Origin: Saccharicrinis sp963677245
Lineage (GTDB): Bacteria > Bacteroidota > Bacteroidia > Bacteroidales > Marinilabiliaceae
Assembly: GCA_963677245.1 (NCBI GenBank)
Contig: OY781921.1
Span: forward strand, 3,038,001 to 3,102,000
Direction of reading: 5' to 3'
DNA: 64,000 nt
Shown here: one piece after another, positions 16,558 through 25,559 of the stretch
Numbering within the stretch: the first letter of the stretch is position 1
Layout of the letters: every line of letters starts with the position of its first letter
Program-made: the position numbers and the translations under genes
The notes under the pieces: model-generated
Databases searched by the model: none
What the model was told of the DNA's origin: nothing
The model's input: the letters and a program-made list of their open reading frames with translations, nothing else

Positions 16558-18738
16558 TTATTTCAGTGTTAACTTTATTTTTACGGGTTTTGGCGCTCCA
16601 AGTTTTAGTGATCTTTCTGTTGGCAGACTTCCGCCAATAAAAAGGGTAAAATCACCCTTTTCGAATATAGCATCACCGTCTTCGTTTATGAGTTCGAGCA
16701 TATCTGGAGATACAGTAAATACAACCTTTCGGCTTTCTCCCGGTTTAAGTGTAATACATTTAATTCCTTTTAGAGCATATAATGGAGTGGCGATACTGGC
16801 TTCATTATCGGTGATATATAATTGTACTTTTTCTGTTGATTCGCAATTACCATTATTGCTTACCATACAACCTACTTCTGTACTTTGCCCTTTTTTTATT
16901 TTATGAGCAGCAATATATTCATCACTATAAGTAAATGAGGTATAGCTTAACCCAAATCCAAAGGGATACATTGGTTCTTTGGTCATATATCGATAAGTGC
17001 GGCTTTCCATTGCGTAGTCTTCATATGGAGGTAATTGATCCAGCGATTTTGGAAAAGTAACTGGTAAGCGGCCGCTAGGAGAGACTCTTCCAAACAAGAT
17101 GTCTGCCAAAGCATTTCCGCCTTCTTCTCCTGGGTACCAGGCCAGAACCACTGCATCTGCAATTTCATGCACAGGTGTAAGATTCATGGGACACCCTCCT
17201 GTAATTACAGCTACCACAGGTTTTTCATGATTCCCTTTTATCTTTTTCAAGTATTTTATTTGATTTTCAGGTATATTGTAATCCAGACGATCTCCAAAAT
17301 AGGGTGATGAAATCGATTCTCCTTCTTCTCCTTCAATATGTCTTGTTAGTCCCATAACAACAATGGTTACATCAGCCTCAGCAGCTCCTCCGCTCGACCA
17401 ATCAATGGGGTTCACATTCTTTCTATCTAAGGTTGTTCCAGGACTATATTGAACCTGACTATTATTTGCCACTTTTGATGTAATTCCCTCTAAAAACGTA
17501 ACCATATTAGGATTTACGCCATAATAATTTCCTAATAGAGCATCAATGGAGGCTGCATTAGGTCCAACAACGTAATACCTGTTCAGGTTATTTTTTAACG
17601 GAAGTACACCATTGTTTTTAAGAAGAACCATTGATTTTGCAGCCGTTTCATAGGCAAGGGCTCTATGTTCTTTGCTATCTACTACTTCAATTGGTATTTC
17701 ATTATATGGGTTGTCTTTGGAGGTATCAAACATACCAAGTTTAAACCTGGTTTTTAATAAAGGAAATAATCTTTTGTCAATTAACGACTCTTCTATCACA
17801 CCCATTTTAACTGCATCAACCAGTGATGAGTATGTACTTCCGCAATTTACATTAACGCCACTTTTAAGAGCTAAAGCTGCAGCTTCAACAGCGTTAGGAA
17901 CGGTTCCATGTCCATTATCAGAATAAAAATCGACCAAGGCCCAACAATCGCTTACCACATGTCCTTTAAAGCCCCATTTACCAAATAATACTTCTGCAAG
18001 TAAATAATTATTGGCACAACAAGGCTCATTATTGGTTCGGTTATACGCACACATTACAGATTCTACACCTGCATCTATCAAAGCTTCAAATGCAGGAAGA
18101 TAAGTTTCATATAAATCCTTTTGTGAAACCTCTGCATTAAACTCATGTCTTAATTTTTCAGGGCCATTATGTACTGCAAAGTGTTTGGCACAAGCTGCTG
18201 TTTTTAAATATTTAAAATTGTTACCCTGCAAACCCTTAACAAAGGCAACGACCAGCAAACTCGTTAAATATGGATCTTCACCATAAGTTTCCTGGCCACG
18301 TCCCCAACGAGGATCTCTGAATATATTTACGTTGGGAGTCCAAAAGGTTAAACCTGCATAGCGGTTGTAATTCCCTGCAGCTATAGCAGCATTATATTTG
18401 GCTCTTGCCTCATCGGAAATTGCAGAAGAAACCCTATAAGCTAAATCGCTGTCGAAGGTGGCAGCCAGACCAATAGCTTGTGGAAATACCGTAGCCTTTC
18501 CTGAACGACCCACACCATGTAGAGCTTCATTCCAATAATCATATGGAGGGATATTTAAACGCGGAATACCGGAAGTATTCATGAGCATTTGATCTACTTT
18601 TTCTTCCAGTGTAAGACGTTGGATTAAATCATAAACCCGGTTATCAATATTTTCATCAGAATCAAGATAGATTTTTTGTGCATAAATGGAAGTAAATCCA
18701 ATTATAATGAAAACAAGAATCAGGTATTGTTTGATCAT
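16558..18738 (-). CDS. Glycoside hydrolase family 3 enzyme, beta-xylosidase-like
   Basis: The 726-residue protein has a signal peptide (MIKQYLILVFIIIGFTSIYAQ), the GH3 N-terminal barrel, the GH3 C-terminal alpha/beta sandwich and a fibronectin-III-like C-terminal domain. The nucleophile Asp lies in GHVVSDCWALVDFY near residue 265, and the substrate Lys-His motif is KHFAVHNGPEKLRHEF. The SDC motif and NPRWGRGQETYGEDPYL-type loop (here DPRWGRGQETYGEDPYL) are those of the xylan 1,4-beta-xylosidase branch of GH3 rather than BglX. It should release xylose or a similar sugar from oligosaccharides in the periplasm. No SusC/SusD pair is nearby, so it is not in a visible polysaccharide utilisation locus. 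Confidence 0.85.
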   Translation of the reverse strand: MIKQYLILVFIIIGFTSIYAQKIYLDSDENIDNRVYDLIQRLTLEEKVDQMLMNTSGIPRLNIPPYDYWNEALHGVGRSGKATVFPQAIGLAATFDSDLAYRVSSAISDEARAKYNAAIAAGNYNRYAGLTFWTPNVNIFRDPRWGRGQETYGEDPYLTSLLVVAFVKGLQGNNFKYLKTAACAKHFAVHNGPEKLRHEFNAEVSQKDLYETYLPAFEALIDAGVESVMCAYNRTNNEPCCANNYLLAEVLFGKWGFKGHVVSDCWALVDFYSDNGHGTVPNAVEAAALALKSGVNVNCGSTYSSLVDAVKMGVIEESLIDKRLFPLLKTRFKLGMFDTSKDNPYNEIPIEVVDSKEHRALAYETAAKSMVLLKNNGVLPLKNNLNRYYVVGPNAASIDALLGNYYGVNPNMVTFLEGITSKVANNSQVQYSPGTTLDRKNVNPIDWSSGGAAEADVTIVVMGLTRHIEGEEGESISSPYFGDRLDYNIPENQIKYLKKIKGNHEKPVVAVITGGCPMNLTPVHEIADAVVLAWYPGEEGGNALADILFGRVSPSGRLPVTFPKSLDQLPPYEDYAMESRTYRYMTKEPMYPFGFGLSYTSFTYSDEYIAAHKIKKGQSTEVGCMVSNNGNCESTEKVQLYITDNEASIATPLYALKGIKCITLKPGESRKVVFTVSPDMLELINEDGDAIFEKGDFTLFIGGSLPTERSLKLGAPKPVKIKLTLK

Positions 18739-18994
18739 GGTGTTTGTATTTTTCGGGTTTATTTTATAAAAACTAAAGAATAGTCAATGTACAACAGATG
18801 AAGTAAATATACTATCATTTTAAAAATAAAAGGAAGCGTATCTTATAATACTTTAAATGAAGTGTTTTAGAATTTAGAACATTAAAGCCCATCTGTTTTT
18901 TTAATCTTATTACCAATCTAGTAAATAAGAATTGTTGCCCTTGGAGCCAAACTCCATATCATACCAGGTGTTGGAACTAATACTAGTTTCGATC

Positions 18995-19849
18995 TTAGCT
19001 GACTAATTCTTTTCCGGAAAGTATATGATTAAGCAAATTATCCGGAACATGTAAATCTCCTTCACCTACACCTAATTTAACTTTTGCTCTGGTTGCGCCA
19101 TGAAAGTCTGAACCACCAGATTTTAAAAAGTCAAATTCCTCGATATATTTAGCACAACGTAACTTGTCTTCTTTTGTAAAAGAGGGATAATGATATTCCA
19201 TACCATCCAAGCCCCATGCTTTAAGTTTTGTAAGATGCGAATGAATTTCTTTTTCAGAATAACCTTTGAATCCAATATTTAAATGAAAATGCGCTAAAAA
19301 TGCTTTTCCTCCACCTGCATGTATAGCCTTAAATGCGTCTTCCGGCTTTATTAATTCACCTTCGATATAATCAATCTTATCCAGATAGTTAATCCAAGAG
19401 TCTTTTATATTTTTTGTATAGCCTTTGGCTACCAAACATTTTGCAATAGCCTGTCTATCCATAAATTCGCCCGTAATAAATGGCTGCACAATGATTGGTT
19501 CAATATCGATACCCAAAGATCGTAATCCCTCAAAAACAACAAACAGCTTCTCTGACCGCTCTTTACGATAGCGATTATATAACTGTAAAAAGTTTTCATC
19601 CTGAGGATTAATTCCCAGTCCCAGTACATGCAATATGCGATTTTCTCCAAACGCCACACTAAATTCAATCCCTTTAACAAGCAAGATATCCAATTTATCA
19701 GCTTCATTCTGTGCTTCTTCAAGGCCATCAATAGTATCATGATCTGTAACTGCTATAGCAGACAGTCCTGCATCTTTGGCTTGTTGGATTAGTTCTTTAG
19801 GGCTTAATGTTCCATCAGAGGTTGTTGTATGTGCATGTAAATCTATCAT
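18995..19849 (-). CDS. PHP-domain phosphoesterase (RNase AM / nucleoside 3',5'-bisphosphate phosphatase-like)
   Basis: The 284-residue protein begins MIDLHAHTTTSDGTLSP, the first PHP metal motif (H5, H7), followed by AIAVTDHDTIDGLEEA and, near the C-terminus, SGGSDFHG. These metal ligands and the length fit the YciV/RNase AM subfamily, which hydrolyses nucleoside 3',5'-bisphosphates and trims RNA 5' ends in the cytoplasm. It is a single gene, with an apparently featureless 256-bp spacer between it and the GH3 start. Confidence 0.82.
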   Translation of the reverse strand: MIDLHAHTTTSDGTLSPKELIQQAKDAGLSAIAVTDHDTIDGLEEAQNEADKLDILLVKGIEFSVAFGENRILHVLGLGINPQDENFLQLYNRYRKERSEKLFVVFEGLRSLGIDIEPIIVQPFITGEFMDRQAIAKCLVAKGYTKNIKDSWINYLDKIDYIEGELIKPEDAFKAIHAGGGKAFLAHFHLNIGFKGYSEKEIHSHLTKLKAWGLDGMEYHYPSFTKEDKLRCAKYIEEFDFLKSGGSDFHGATRAKVKLGVGEGDLHVPDNLLNHILSGKELVS

Positions 19850-19995
19850 GGTAATTAATTGTCATTAAACAAAGAAGGCATAAAAATACACATATGATAT
19901 CGCTTAGGGCGAAAACAAACATTTAAAAAACATTAAGTTTTTGCTTCAATAAGGTGGATTAAACTCGTAATATGCATACTTCTATCAGAATCAAG

Positions 19996-20003
19996 TATAT
20001 TTG
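19996..20003 (+). promoter_or_regulatory. Promoter -7 element for the EFR1 ferredoxin gene
   Basis: TATATTTG, 18 nt before the start codon, followed at once by a small palindrome TTTGC-AC-GCAAA (20000-20011) over the expected transcription start. Confidence 0.5.
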
Positions 20004-20021
20004 CACGCAAACTTGTGAGAT

Positions 20022-20798
20022 ATGAATACGGCTTTGTATTATTTTTCCGGTACTGGTAATAGTTTAAGTGTGGCACGATCATTAAAAAGCCACATAAAAG
20101 GAAGTAAATTATATTCGATAGTCGCTTGTTCAAAGCAGAAATCAATTGATATTAAAGCAGAAAGGGTTGGTTTTGTTTTTCCGATGCACTTTATGACTGT
20201 GCCCCGAATTGTTATTGAATTTTTAGAGAAAGCCAGATTTTACCATCCCAAACACGTGTTTGTTATTGTTACAGGTGCCAGTCCAAAGTTTGGCAATGCT
20301 CTTTCGCAAGTTGAGAAATATTTGTGTAAAGCAAAAGTGACTCTCAATGCTGGATACTTTATTCAGATGGTGGCAGCACATTTTCCTTACTTAAAACTTT
20401 CTAAAGATAAACTTCCCACTCAATTATATCAGGAAGCAGAAGAAAAGCTTTTACACATAAGCGAAAATATTCTTCAACAGAAAAATGAATTTGATAAGGA
20501 GTTTACAATTCTGGGCACCATTAAACAAATTGTTCCTACGGAAGTAAAGCGAAATGAAAGCCATTTTACGGTAGGAGAAGGTTGTATACGTTGCGGTTAT
20601 TGCATGCAGGTGTGTCCTTTTCAGAATATCAGGTTGCATGGTAAAAAGGTACAATGGATGGATAACTGTCATTATTGTTTTGCTTGTCTGCACTTTTGCT
20701 CAAAATCAGTTATCGAATACAAAAGATTATCAGTGGGCAGACCTCGCCACCATCATCCCTCCATTGAGCTTAACGACATTTCGATGCAGAGAGGGTAA
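20022..20798 (+). CDS. EFR1-family ferredoxin (flavodoxin-like domain plus two 4Fe-4S clusters)
   Basis: The 258-residue protein starts with a flavodoxin-type FMN loop (YYFSGTGNSLSVA, residues 6-18) and ends with two 4Fe-4S motifs: CIRCGYCMQVCPF (near residue 190) and CHYCFACLHFCSK (near 217). The second lacks the usual Pro after the fourth Cys. This domain order defines the EFR1 family of cytoplasmic electron carriers in anaerobes. Its redox partner is not evident from the neighbourhood; metG follows on the same strand but with its own promoter. Presence suggests an anaerobic or facultative lifestyle. Confidence 0.85.
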   Translation: MNTALYYFSGTGNSLSVARSLKSHIKGSKLYSIVACSKQKSIDIKAERVGFVFPMHFMTVPRIVIEFLEKARFYHPKHVFVIVTGASPKFGNALSQVEKYLCKAKVTLNAGYFIQMVAAHFPYLKLSKDKLPTQLYQEAEEKLLHISENILQQKNEFDKEFTILGTIKQIVPTEVKRNESHFTVGEGCIRCGYCMQVCPFQNIRLHGKKVQWMDNCHYCFACLHFCSKSVIEYKRLSVGRPRHHHPSIELNDISMQRG

Positions 20799-20903
20799 TT
20801 CAAGTATATTAGAAAAAATCAATTGATTATTTCTATTATCGAGGTTTAAATTCAGATTCTAAAAGGAATTCCTAACTACAAGTCCTACATATTTTAAAAA
20901 GCT

Positions 20904-20911
20904 TATCTTTG
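20904..20911 (+). promoter_or_regulatory. Promoter -7 element for metG
   Basis: TATCTTTG (TAnnTTTG), 66 nt upstream of the metG start codon. Confidence 0.5.
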
Positions 20912-20977
20912 CGCCATATTTATAACCGGTTTTCACTTCCGGATTTCGATTTTACAAAGCAATAAGCGATTAAAACA

Positions 20978-23014
20978 ATGGATAATTACAAAAGAACACT
21001 CATTACAACAGCTCTACCATACGCCAACGGACCAGTACATATTGGTCACCTTGCCGGTGTTTATGTACCTGCAGATATTTATGCCCGATACCTAAGAATG
21101 AAAGGTGAAAATGTATTGTTGATTGGAGGAAGTGATGAGCATGGTGTACCCATTACGCTTAAGGCTAAAAATGAAGGAGTAACACCTCAGGATATTGTGG
21201 ATAGATATCATGGAATCATTAAGAAATCATTTGCAGATTTTGGAATGACCTTCGATGTTTATTCACGAACTACAACAGAAACACACTACGAAACCGCTTC
21301 TGATTTTTTTAAAACACTTTATGAAAAAGGTGAGTTTTTAGAGAAAGAATCAGATCAATATTACGATGACGAAGCTAAGCAATTTTTAGCCGATAGATAT
21401 ATTACTGGAACTTGTCCTCATTGTGGTAACGATGGTGCTTATGGCGATCAGTGTGAAAGCTGTGGAACATCTTTAAATGCTACTGATTTAAAAAATCCTG
21501 TTTCTGTTATTTCGGGAAGTGTACCTGTTATTAAAAAAACAAAACACTGGTATTTGCCTTTAGACAAGCACGAACCATTCTTGAAACAATGGATTTTAGA
21601 AGATCATAAAGAATGGAAAGCGAATGTTTACGGTCAATGTAAGTCATGGATTGACCAGGGGCTTCAGCCACGCGCAGTTAGTAGAGACTTAGATTGGGGA
21701 GTTCCTGTTCCCGTAGAAGGTGCAGATGGAAAAGTTCTTTACGTTTGGTTTGATGCGCCAATAGGATATATTTCGGCGACCAAAGAGTTAACGCCTGAAT
21801 GGGAAAAGTATTGGAAAGATCCGGAAAGTAGAATGCTTCATTTTATCGGAAAAGACAACATTGTATTTCACTGTATTGTTTTTCCTTCCATGTTAAAAGC
21901 AGAGGGTTCATTTAACCTTCCTGAAAACGTTCCGGCCAACGAATTTTTAAATCTGGAAGGAGATAAAATATCTACCTCACGTAATTGGGCTGTTTGGTTG
22001 CACGAGTATTTGGAAGAATTCAAAGACCAACAGGACGTATTGCGTTATGTTTTATGTGCAAATGCACCTGAGACAAAAGACAACGATTTTACCTGGAAAG
22101 ATTTTCAGGCCAGAAATAATAATGAGTTAGTGGCAATTCTTGGAAACTTTGTGAACAGAGCCATGATATTAACACATAAATATTATGATGGAAAGGTTCC
22201 TGCATTGGGTAATGTAGTGGATGATTTTGATAAAGAATCAATAGCTCAAATAGAAGTCATTGTAAATAAAGTTCAGGCATCTCTAGATAACTTCCGTTTC
22301 CGTGAGGCTATCAAAGAAATGATGAATCTGGCTCGTCTGGGAAATAAATATCTGGCAGATTCAGAGCCGTGGAAGTTGATCAAAACAGATGAAGAAAGAG
22401 TAAAAACCATTATGAACATCTCTTTACAGATTACCGCCAATTTATCTGTTTTAATGCAACCATTTTTACCTTTTAGTGCTGCTAAATTACAAGCTATGCT
22501 TAACATTTCAGGCCAAAACTGGGAAACACTAGGTAAAACTGACCTGTTATCAGAAGGACACGAAATCAATAAACCGGAATTATTATTTGCTAAAATTGAA
22601 GATGAAACCATTCAAAAGCAATTAGATAAACTGGAAGCTACAAAAACAGCTAATCTGGCGGCATCTAAAACTGCAGAACCTGCAAAAGAAAACATCAGTT
22701 TTGATGAATTTATGAAAATGGATATCCGTGTTGGAACCATCTTAAGTGCAGAAAAAGTAGCCAAAACAAAAAAGCTTCTTAAGCTGGAAGTGGACACAGG
22801 TATTGATATTAGAACAGTTGTTTCTGGTATTGCAGAGTTTTTTAATCCTGAAGATATTATTGGAAAGCAAGTCAGTATTTTGGTAAATCTAGCTCCACGA
22901 AAAATTAAAGGTATTGAATCGCAAGGAATGATATTAATGGCTGAAGACGCTACGGGAGAATTAGTATTTATTCAGCCTGGAAGTGAAATTAAACCAGGTT
23001 CGATTGTTCGATAA
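20978..23014 (+). CDS. metG: Methionyl-tRNA synthetase
   Basis: The 678-residue protein charges tRNA-Met with methionine. The class I HIGH motif is HIGH at residues 21-24 and the KMSKS loop is KISTS near residue 331. A zinc knuckle is present (CPHCGNDGAYGDQCESCG). The catalytic and anticodon-binding domains are followed by a C-terminal EMAP-II-like tRNA-binding domain from about residue 575 (FMKMDIRVGTILSAEKV), which makes the enzyme a dimer in homologues. Full length for the long bacterial form. It is monocistronic, with its own promoter and a strong terminator shared with hflX. Confidence 0.97.
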   Translation: MDNYKRTLITTALPYANGPVHIGHLAGVYVPADIYARYLRMKGENVLLIGGSDEHGVPITLKAKNEGVTPQDIVDRYHGIIKKSFADFGMTFDVYSRTTTETHYETASDFFKTLYEKGEFLEKESDQYYDDEAKQFLADRYITGTCPHCGNDGAYGDQCESCGTSLNATDLKNPVSVISGSVPVIKKTKHWYLPLDKHEPFLKQWILEDHKEWKANVYGQCKSWIDQGLQPRAVSRDLDWGVPVPVEGADGKVLYVWFDAPIGYISATKELTPEWEKYWKDPESRMLHFIGKDNIVFHCIVFPSMLKAEGSFNLPENVPANEFLNLEGDKISTSRNWAVWLHEYLEEFKDQQDVLRYVLCANAPETKDNDFTWKDFQARNNNELVAILGNFVNRAMILTHKYYDGKVPALGNVVDDFDKESIAQIEVIVNKVQASLDNFRFREAIKEMMNLARLGNKYLADSEPWKLIKTDEERVKTIMNISLQITANLSVLMQPFLPFSAAKLQAMLNISGQNWETLGKTDLLSEGHEINKPELLFAKIEDETIQKQLDKLEATKTANLAASKTAEPAKENISFDEFMKMDIRVGTILSAEKVAKTKKLLKLEVDTGIDIRTVVSGIAEFFNPEDIIGKQVSILVNLAPRKIKGIESQGMILMAEDATGELVFIQPGSEIKPGSIVR

Positions 23015-23036
23015 ATTTATATTAAGACATAAAATC

Positions 23037-23070
23037 AAAACGGCGTTGAATCATAATCCAACGCCGTTTT
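23037..23070. terminator. Bidirectional terminator between metG and hflX
   Basis: A 12-bp stem (23037-23048 with 23059-23070; AACGGCGTTG core) with a 10-nt loop, A-tract before and T-tract after, between convergent genes. Confidence 0.88.
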
Positions 23071-23071
23071 T

Positions 23072-24292
23072 TTATTCTTCATTATCTTCTATATTCAAAT
23101 TCGGATAAAGGAAATCATTATATGGAAAACGTGCAGTATGTATTTTATACACTTCCCGATAAATTAATTCCTTAAACTCATTCAAATTATCCTTATTCTT
23201 AGCCGAAATAAAAACAGTATCTAAATCTTTGGCCATCCAGCTGTTTTTCAGGTCCTCTAATGAGTAATTTTCCTGTGACATTGGAGACAGATCATCCTCT
23301 TCTTTTGGCCTATAAGAGAAGGCATCAATCTTATTAAATACCATAATCATCTTCTTCTCTGTTTTGTCTAGCTCCTGAAGTGTTTGATTTACAATTTCAA
23401 TTTGCTGTTCAAATCCTCCATGTGAAATATCAACTACATGGACCAGAATATCTGCTTCGCGAACCTCATCCAGGGTAGATTTAAAAGAATCAACCAAATG
23501 GTGAGGTAATTTGCGAATAAACCCAACGGTATCTGCCACTAAAAAAGGTAGGTTTCCAACTACTACTTTTCGAACAGTGGTATCCAGTGTAGCAAACAAC
23601 TTATTCTGAGCCAAAACAGCTGACTTACTTATGGTATTCATCAAAGTAGATTTACCTACGTTGGTATATCCCACAAGTGCTACACGTACCATTTTCCCTC
23701 TGTTTTTACGCTGTGTAGACTTTTGCTTGTCAATTTTTACTAAATCTTGCTTTAGTTTGGCAATCTTATCTCTGATAATCCTACGGTCGGTTTCAATTTC
23801 CTTTTCCCCGGGACCTCTCATACCAATACCTCCACGTTGTTTCTGCAAGTGTGTCCACATTCGGGTAAGGCGAGGTAATAAATATTGATACTGCGCCAAC
23901 TCTACCTGGGTTTTGGCAGCTGCTGTTTTAGCATTTTTAGCAAAAATATCTAATATAAGATTGGTTCTATCTAGAATCCTAACCTTTAAAATACCTTCTA
24001 AATTTCGTAGTTGAGATGGAGAAAGTTCATCATCAAAAATAACAGTCTCCGCTTCGTATACTTTCACTCCCTCCAGTACTTCCTCCAGCTTTCCTCTTCC
24101 TACAAAAGTTTTGTTGTCAGGCATTTGAAGGCTCTGTGTATACCGCACAACAGGAATAGCACCTGCCGTTTCAGCTAAAAAAGCCAATTCATCAAGATAT
24201 TCCTCAAGTAGTACTTCTGATACACCCGGGGTTCTTAACCCGACTAATATTACTTTTTCTAATTCTTTTTTAGTAGATAATTGTTCTCCCAT
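23072..24292 (-). CDS. hflX: GTPase HflX
   Basis: The 406-residue protein has the HflX N-terminal nucleotide-binding region (DDELSPSQLRNLEGIL, residues about 91-107), the coiled helical hairpin with RGGIGMRGPGEKEIETDRR, and a G domain with VALVGYTNVGKST (G1), DTVGFIRKLPHHLV (G3) and NKID (G4). HflX binds the 50S subunit and splits stalled ribosomes. It lies between convergent metG and the upstream TonB gene and has its own promoter. Confidence 0.95.
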   Translation of the reverse strand: MGEQLSTKKELEKVILVGLRTPGVSEVLLEEYLDELAFLAETAGAIPVVRYTQSLQMPDNKTFVGRGKLEEVLEGVKVYEAETVIFDDELSPSQLRNLEGILKVRILDRTNLILDIFAKNAKTAAAKTQVELAQYQYLLPRLTRMWTHLQKQRGGIGMRGPGEKEIETDRRIIRDKIAKLKQDLVKIDKQKSTQRKNRGKMVRVALVGYTNVGKSTLMNTISKSAVLAQNKLFATLDTTVRKVVVGNLPFLVADTVGFIRKLPHHLVDSFKSTLDEVREADILVHVVDISHGGFEQQIEIVNQTLQELDKTEKKMIMVFNKIDAFSYRPKEEDDLSPMSQENYSLEDLKNSWMAKDLDTVFISAKNKDNLNEFKELIYREVYKIHTARFPYNDFLYPNLNIEDNEE

Positions 24293-24314
24293 TCAATACA
24301 TTAAAATAAACGCA

Positions 24315-24322
24315 CAAAGATA
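24315..24322 (-). promoter_or_regulatory. Promoter -7 element for hflX
   Basis: On the minus strand TATCTTTG (TAnnTTTG), 22 nt upstream of the hflX start codon. Confidence 0.5.
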
Positions 24323-24355
24323 AGCTTTTTATTATTTGCATTACACATAAACAAA

Positions 24356-24383
24356 AAAGAGGCACCTGTTAAGATGCCTCTTT
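24356..24383 (-). terminator. Intrinsic terminator of the TonB gene
   Basis: A 9-bp stem AAAGAGGCA/TGCCTCTTT with a 10-nt loop; on the minus strand it is followed by a T-tract and lies 22 nt past the stop codon. Confidence 0.8.
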
Positions 24384-24404
24384 ATATAGAATAAATTTAA
24401 TAAT

Positions 24405-25085
24405 CTATTGTAGTACGAAGTTAATAGGTACAGTATAAGATACTTTTACCGCCTTACCTCTTTGCTTACCTGGCTTCCACTTAGGCATAGACTGAACTAC
24501 GCGAATCGCTTCTTTATCCAGATTTGGATCAACACCACGAGCTACTTTAACCTGACTTACTTTTCCGTCTGTACCAACAACGAATTGTACATACACACGT
24601 CCTTGAATACCGTTCTCCTGAGCAATTACAGGATATTTTACCGATTGAGCAATGTACTTTCTTAATGCAGTATCACCGCCAGGGAATTCAGGCATTTCCT
24701 CTACAATAAAGAATACAGGAGCATCATCAGTTTCTTCTTCTTCAAGAGAAATATCGAATTCTATTTCTGTATCTTCATCAATTTCTGTGTCCTCAATATC
24801 TAGCTCTTCATCCAACTCCACATCATCATCCACAATGTTCAACACGTCAGTTACCTTCGGTGGTGGTGGTGGTGGTGGTGGTTTAACTTCCTCTTGTCTG
24901 GTAATCGGAATAATTTCCTCCTCGGCTTCTACATCATCCATCATTTCGAATTGACTGGCTTCTACATCAGACGTAGACCACTCAAATGCAATAAGTACGA
25001 TTGCCAAAACCACTACCAAACCGATCTGCATGAAAACCGTTTTTTTGTTTTCAAGATCCGCTTTTGGTGACTTTTTTACTTCCAT
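24405..25085 (-). CDS. TonB-family energy transducer
   Basis: The 226-residue protein has one N-terminal membrane helix (about residues 20-38), a long periplasmic linker with an eight-Pro run followed by a highly acidic Glu/Asp stretch, and a TonB C-terminal domain (about 140-226; YPVIAQENGIQGRVYVQFVV, PKWKPGKQRGKAVKVSYTVP). TonB proteins pass proton-motive energy from ExbB/ExbD to outer-membrane receptors. No exbB or exbD is adjacent, as is common in this phylum. It could serve the metal receptor at 3.7 kb, but Bacteroidota carry many TonB paralogues. Its promoter region holds TATCTTTA near 25110, one base off consensus. Confidence 0.9.
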   Translation of the reverse strand: MEVKKSPKADLENKKTVFMQIGLVVVLAIVLIAFEWSTSDVEASQFEMMDDVEAEEEIIPITRQEEVKPPPPPPPPKVTDVLNIVDDDVELDEELDIEDTEIDEDTEIEFDISLEEEETDDAPVFFIVEEMPEFPGGDTALRKYIAQSVKYPVIAQENGIQGRVYVQFVVGTDGKVSQVKVARGVDPNLDKEAIRVVQSMPKWKPGKQRGKAVKVSYTVPINFVLQ

Positions 25086-25341
25086 AATAAAATTAAATTT
25101 TGGTGCCTAAAGATAACCTTTTTTAATGGGGCTATCAATTATTTTTAATTTTAGTGATACTATTAAAAATTTTTGAGAGCATAAAAATAGGACTTTATTG
25201 TAAAAATCGTATTCAAATTACTTCTTTTTTTTGGCGTTAGCATTTTTTAACAATCTGAATTGAACAATTATTTCAAACTGAAATAATAAACTCCCAATTA
25301 TAAAAAATAGACTTTTTCAATAATACATTTATAAAATATAC

Positions 25342-25349
25342 TATATTTG
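25342..25349 (+). promoter_or_regulatory. Promoter -7 element of the tRNA-Ala gene
   Basis: TATATTTG (TAnnTTTG), 14 nt before the first base of the mature tRNA. Confidence 0.65.
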
Positions 25350-25362
25350 CATCGCTCAAAAC

Positions 25363-25436
25363 GGGGGATTAGCTCAGTTGGCTAGAGCGTTTGACTGGCA
25401 GTCAAAAGGTCAGCGGTTCGATTCCGCTATTCTCCA
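25363..25436 (+). tRNA. tRNA-Ala (anticodon GGC)
   Basis: All four arms fold: acceptor 25363-25369 with 25429-25435, D stem GCTC/GAGC, anticodon stem TTTGA/TCAAA with loop CTGGCAG (anticodon GGC at 25397-25399), T stem AGCGG/CCGCT with loop TTCGATT, discriminator A at 25436. The acceptor has the G3-U70 pair that marks alanine tRNAs. The 3' CCA is not encoded. A loose hairpin with a T-run (around 25449-25486, AAGGCG with CGCTTT) may terminate it. Confidence 0.95.
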
Positions 25437-25482
25437 CATTGAAAATTAAGGCGTTCGGAGGCTTCCACTCTGGGCGCTTTTT

Positions 25483-25507
25483 TTATTTGCATAGTAGATG
25501 CAAATAA
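25483..25507. repeat. 25-bp perfect inverted repeat downstream of tRNA-Ala
   Basis: Two 10-nt arms (TTATTTGCAT and ATGCAAATAA) pair perfectly around the 5-nt centre AGTAG. It lies between the convergent tRNA and regulator genes. No T-tract follows on either strand, so it is not a standard terminator. Confidence 0.6.
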
Positions 25508-25559
25508 CGTTTGTTATATTTTGATATCCTTTCTAACCTATAATATTAAATTGAACAGA

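Noticed and set aside
16558..18738. Polysaccharide utilisation locus around the GH3 gene
   Set aside because: There is no SusC/SusD pair, sulfatase, or hybrid regulator beside it; the neighbouring genes are unrelated.
24835..24890. GGT-rich microsatellite-like tract
   Set aside because: On the coding (minus) strand it is the Pro run of the TonB linker, an ordinary feature of that family.
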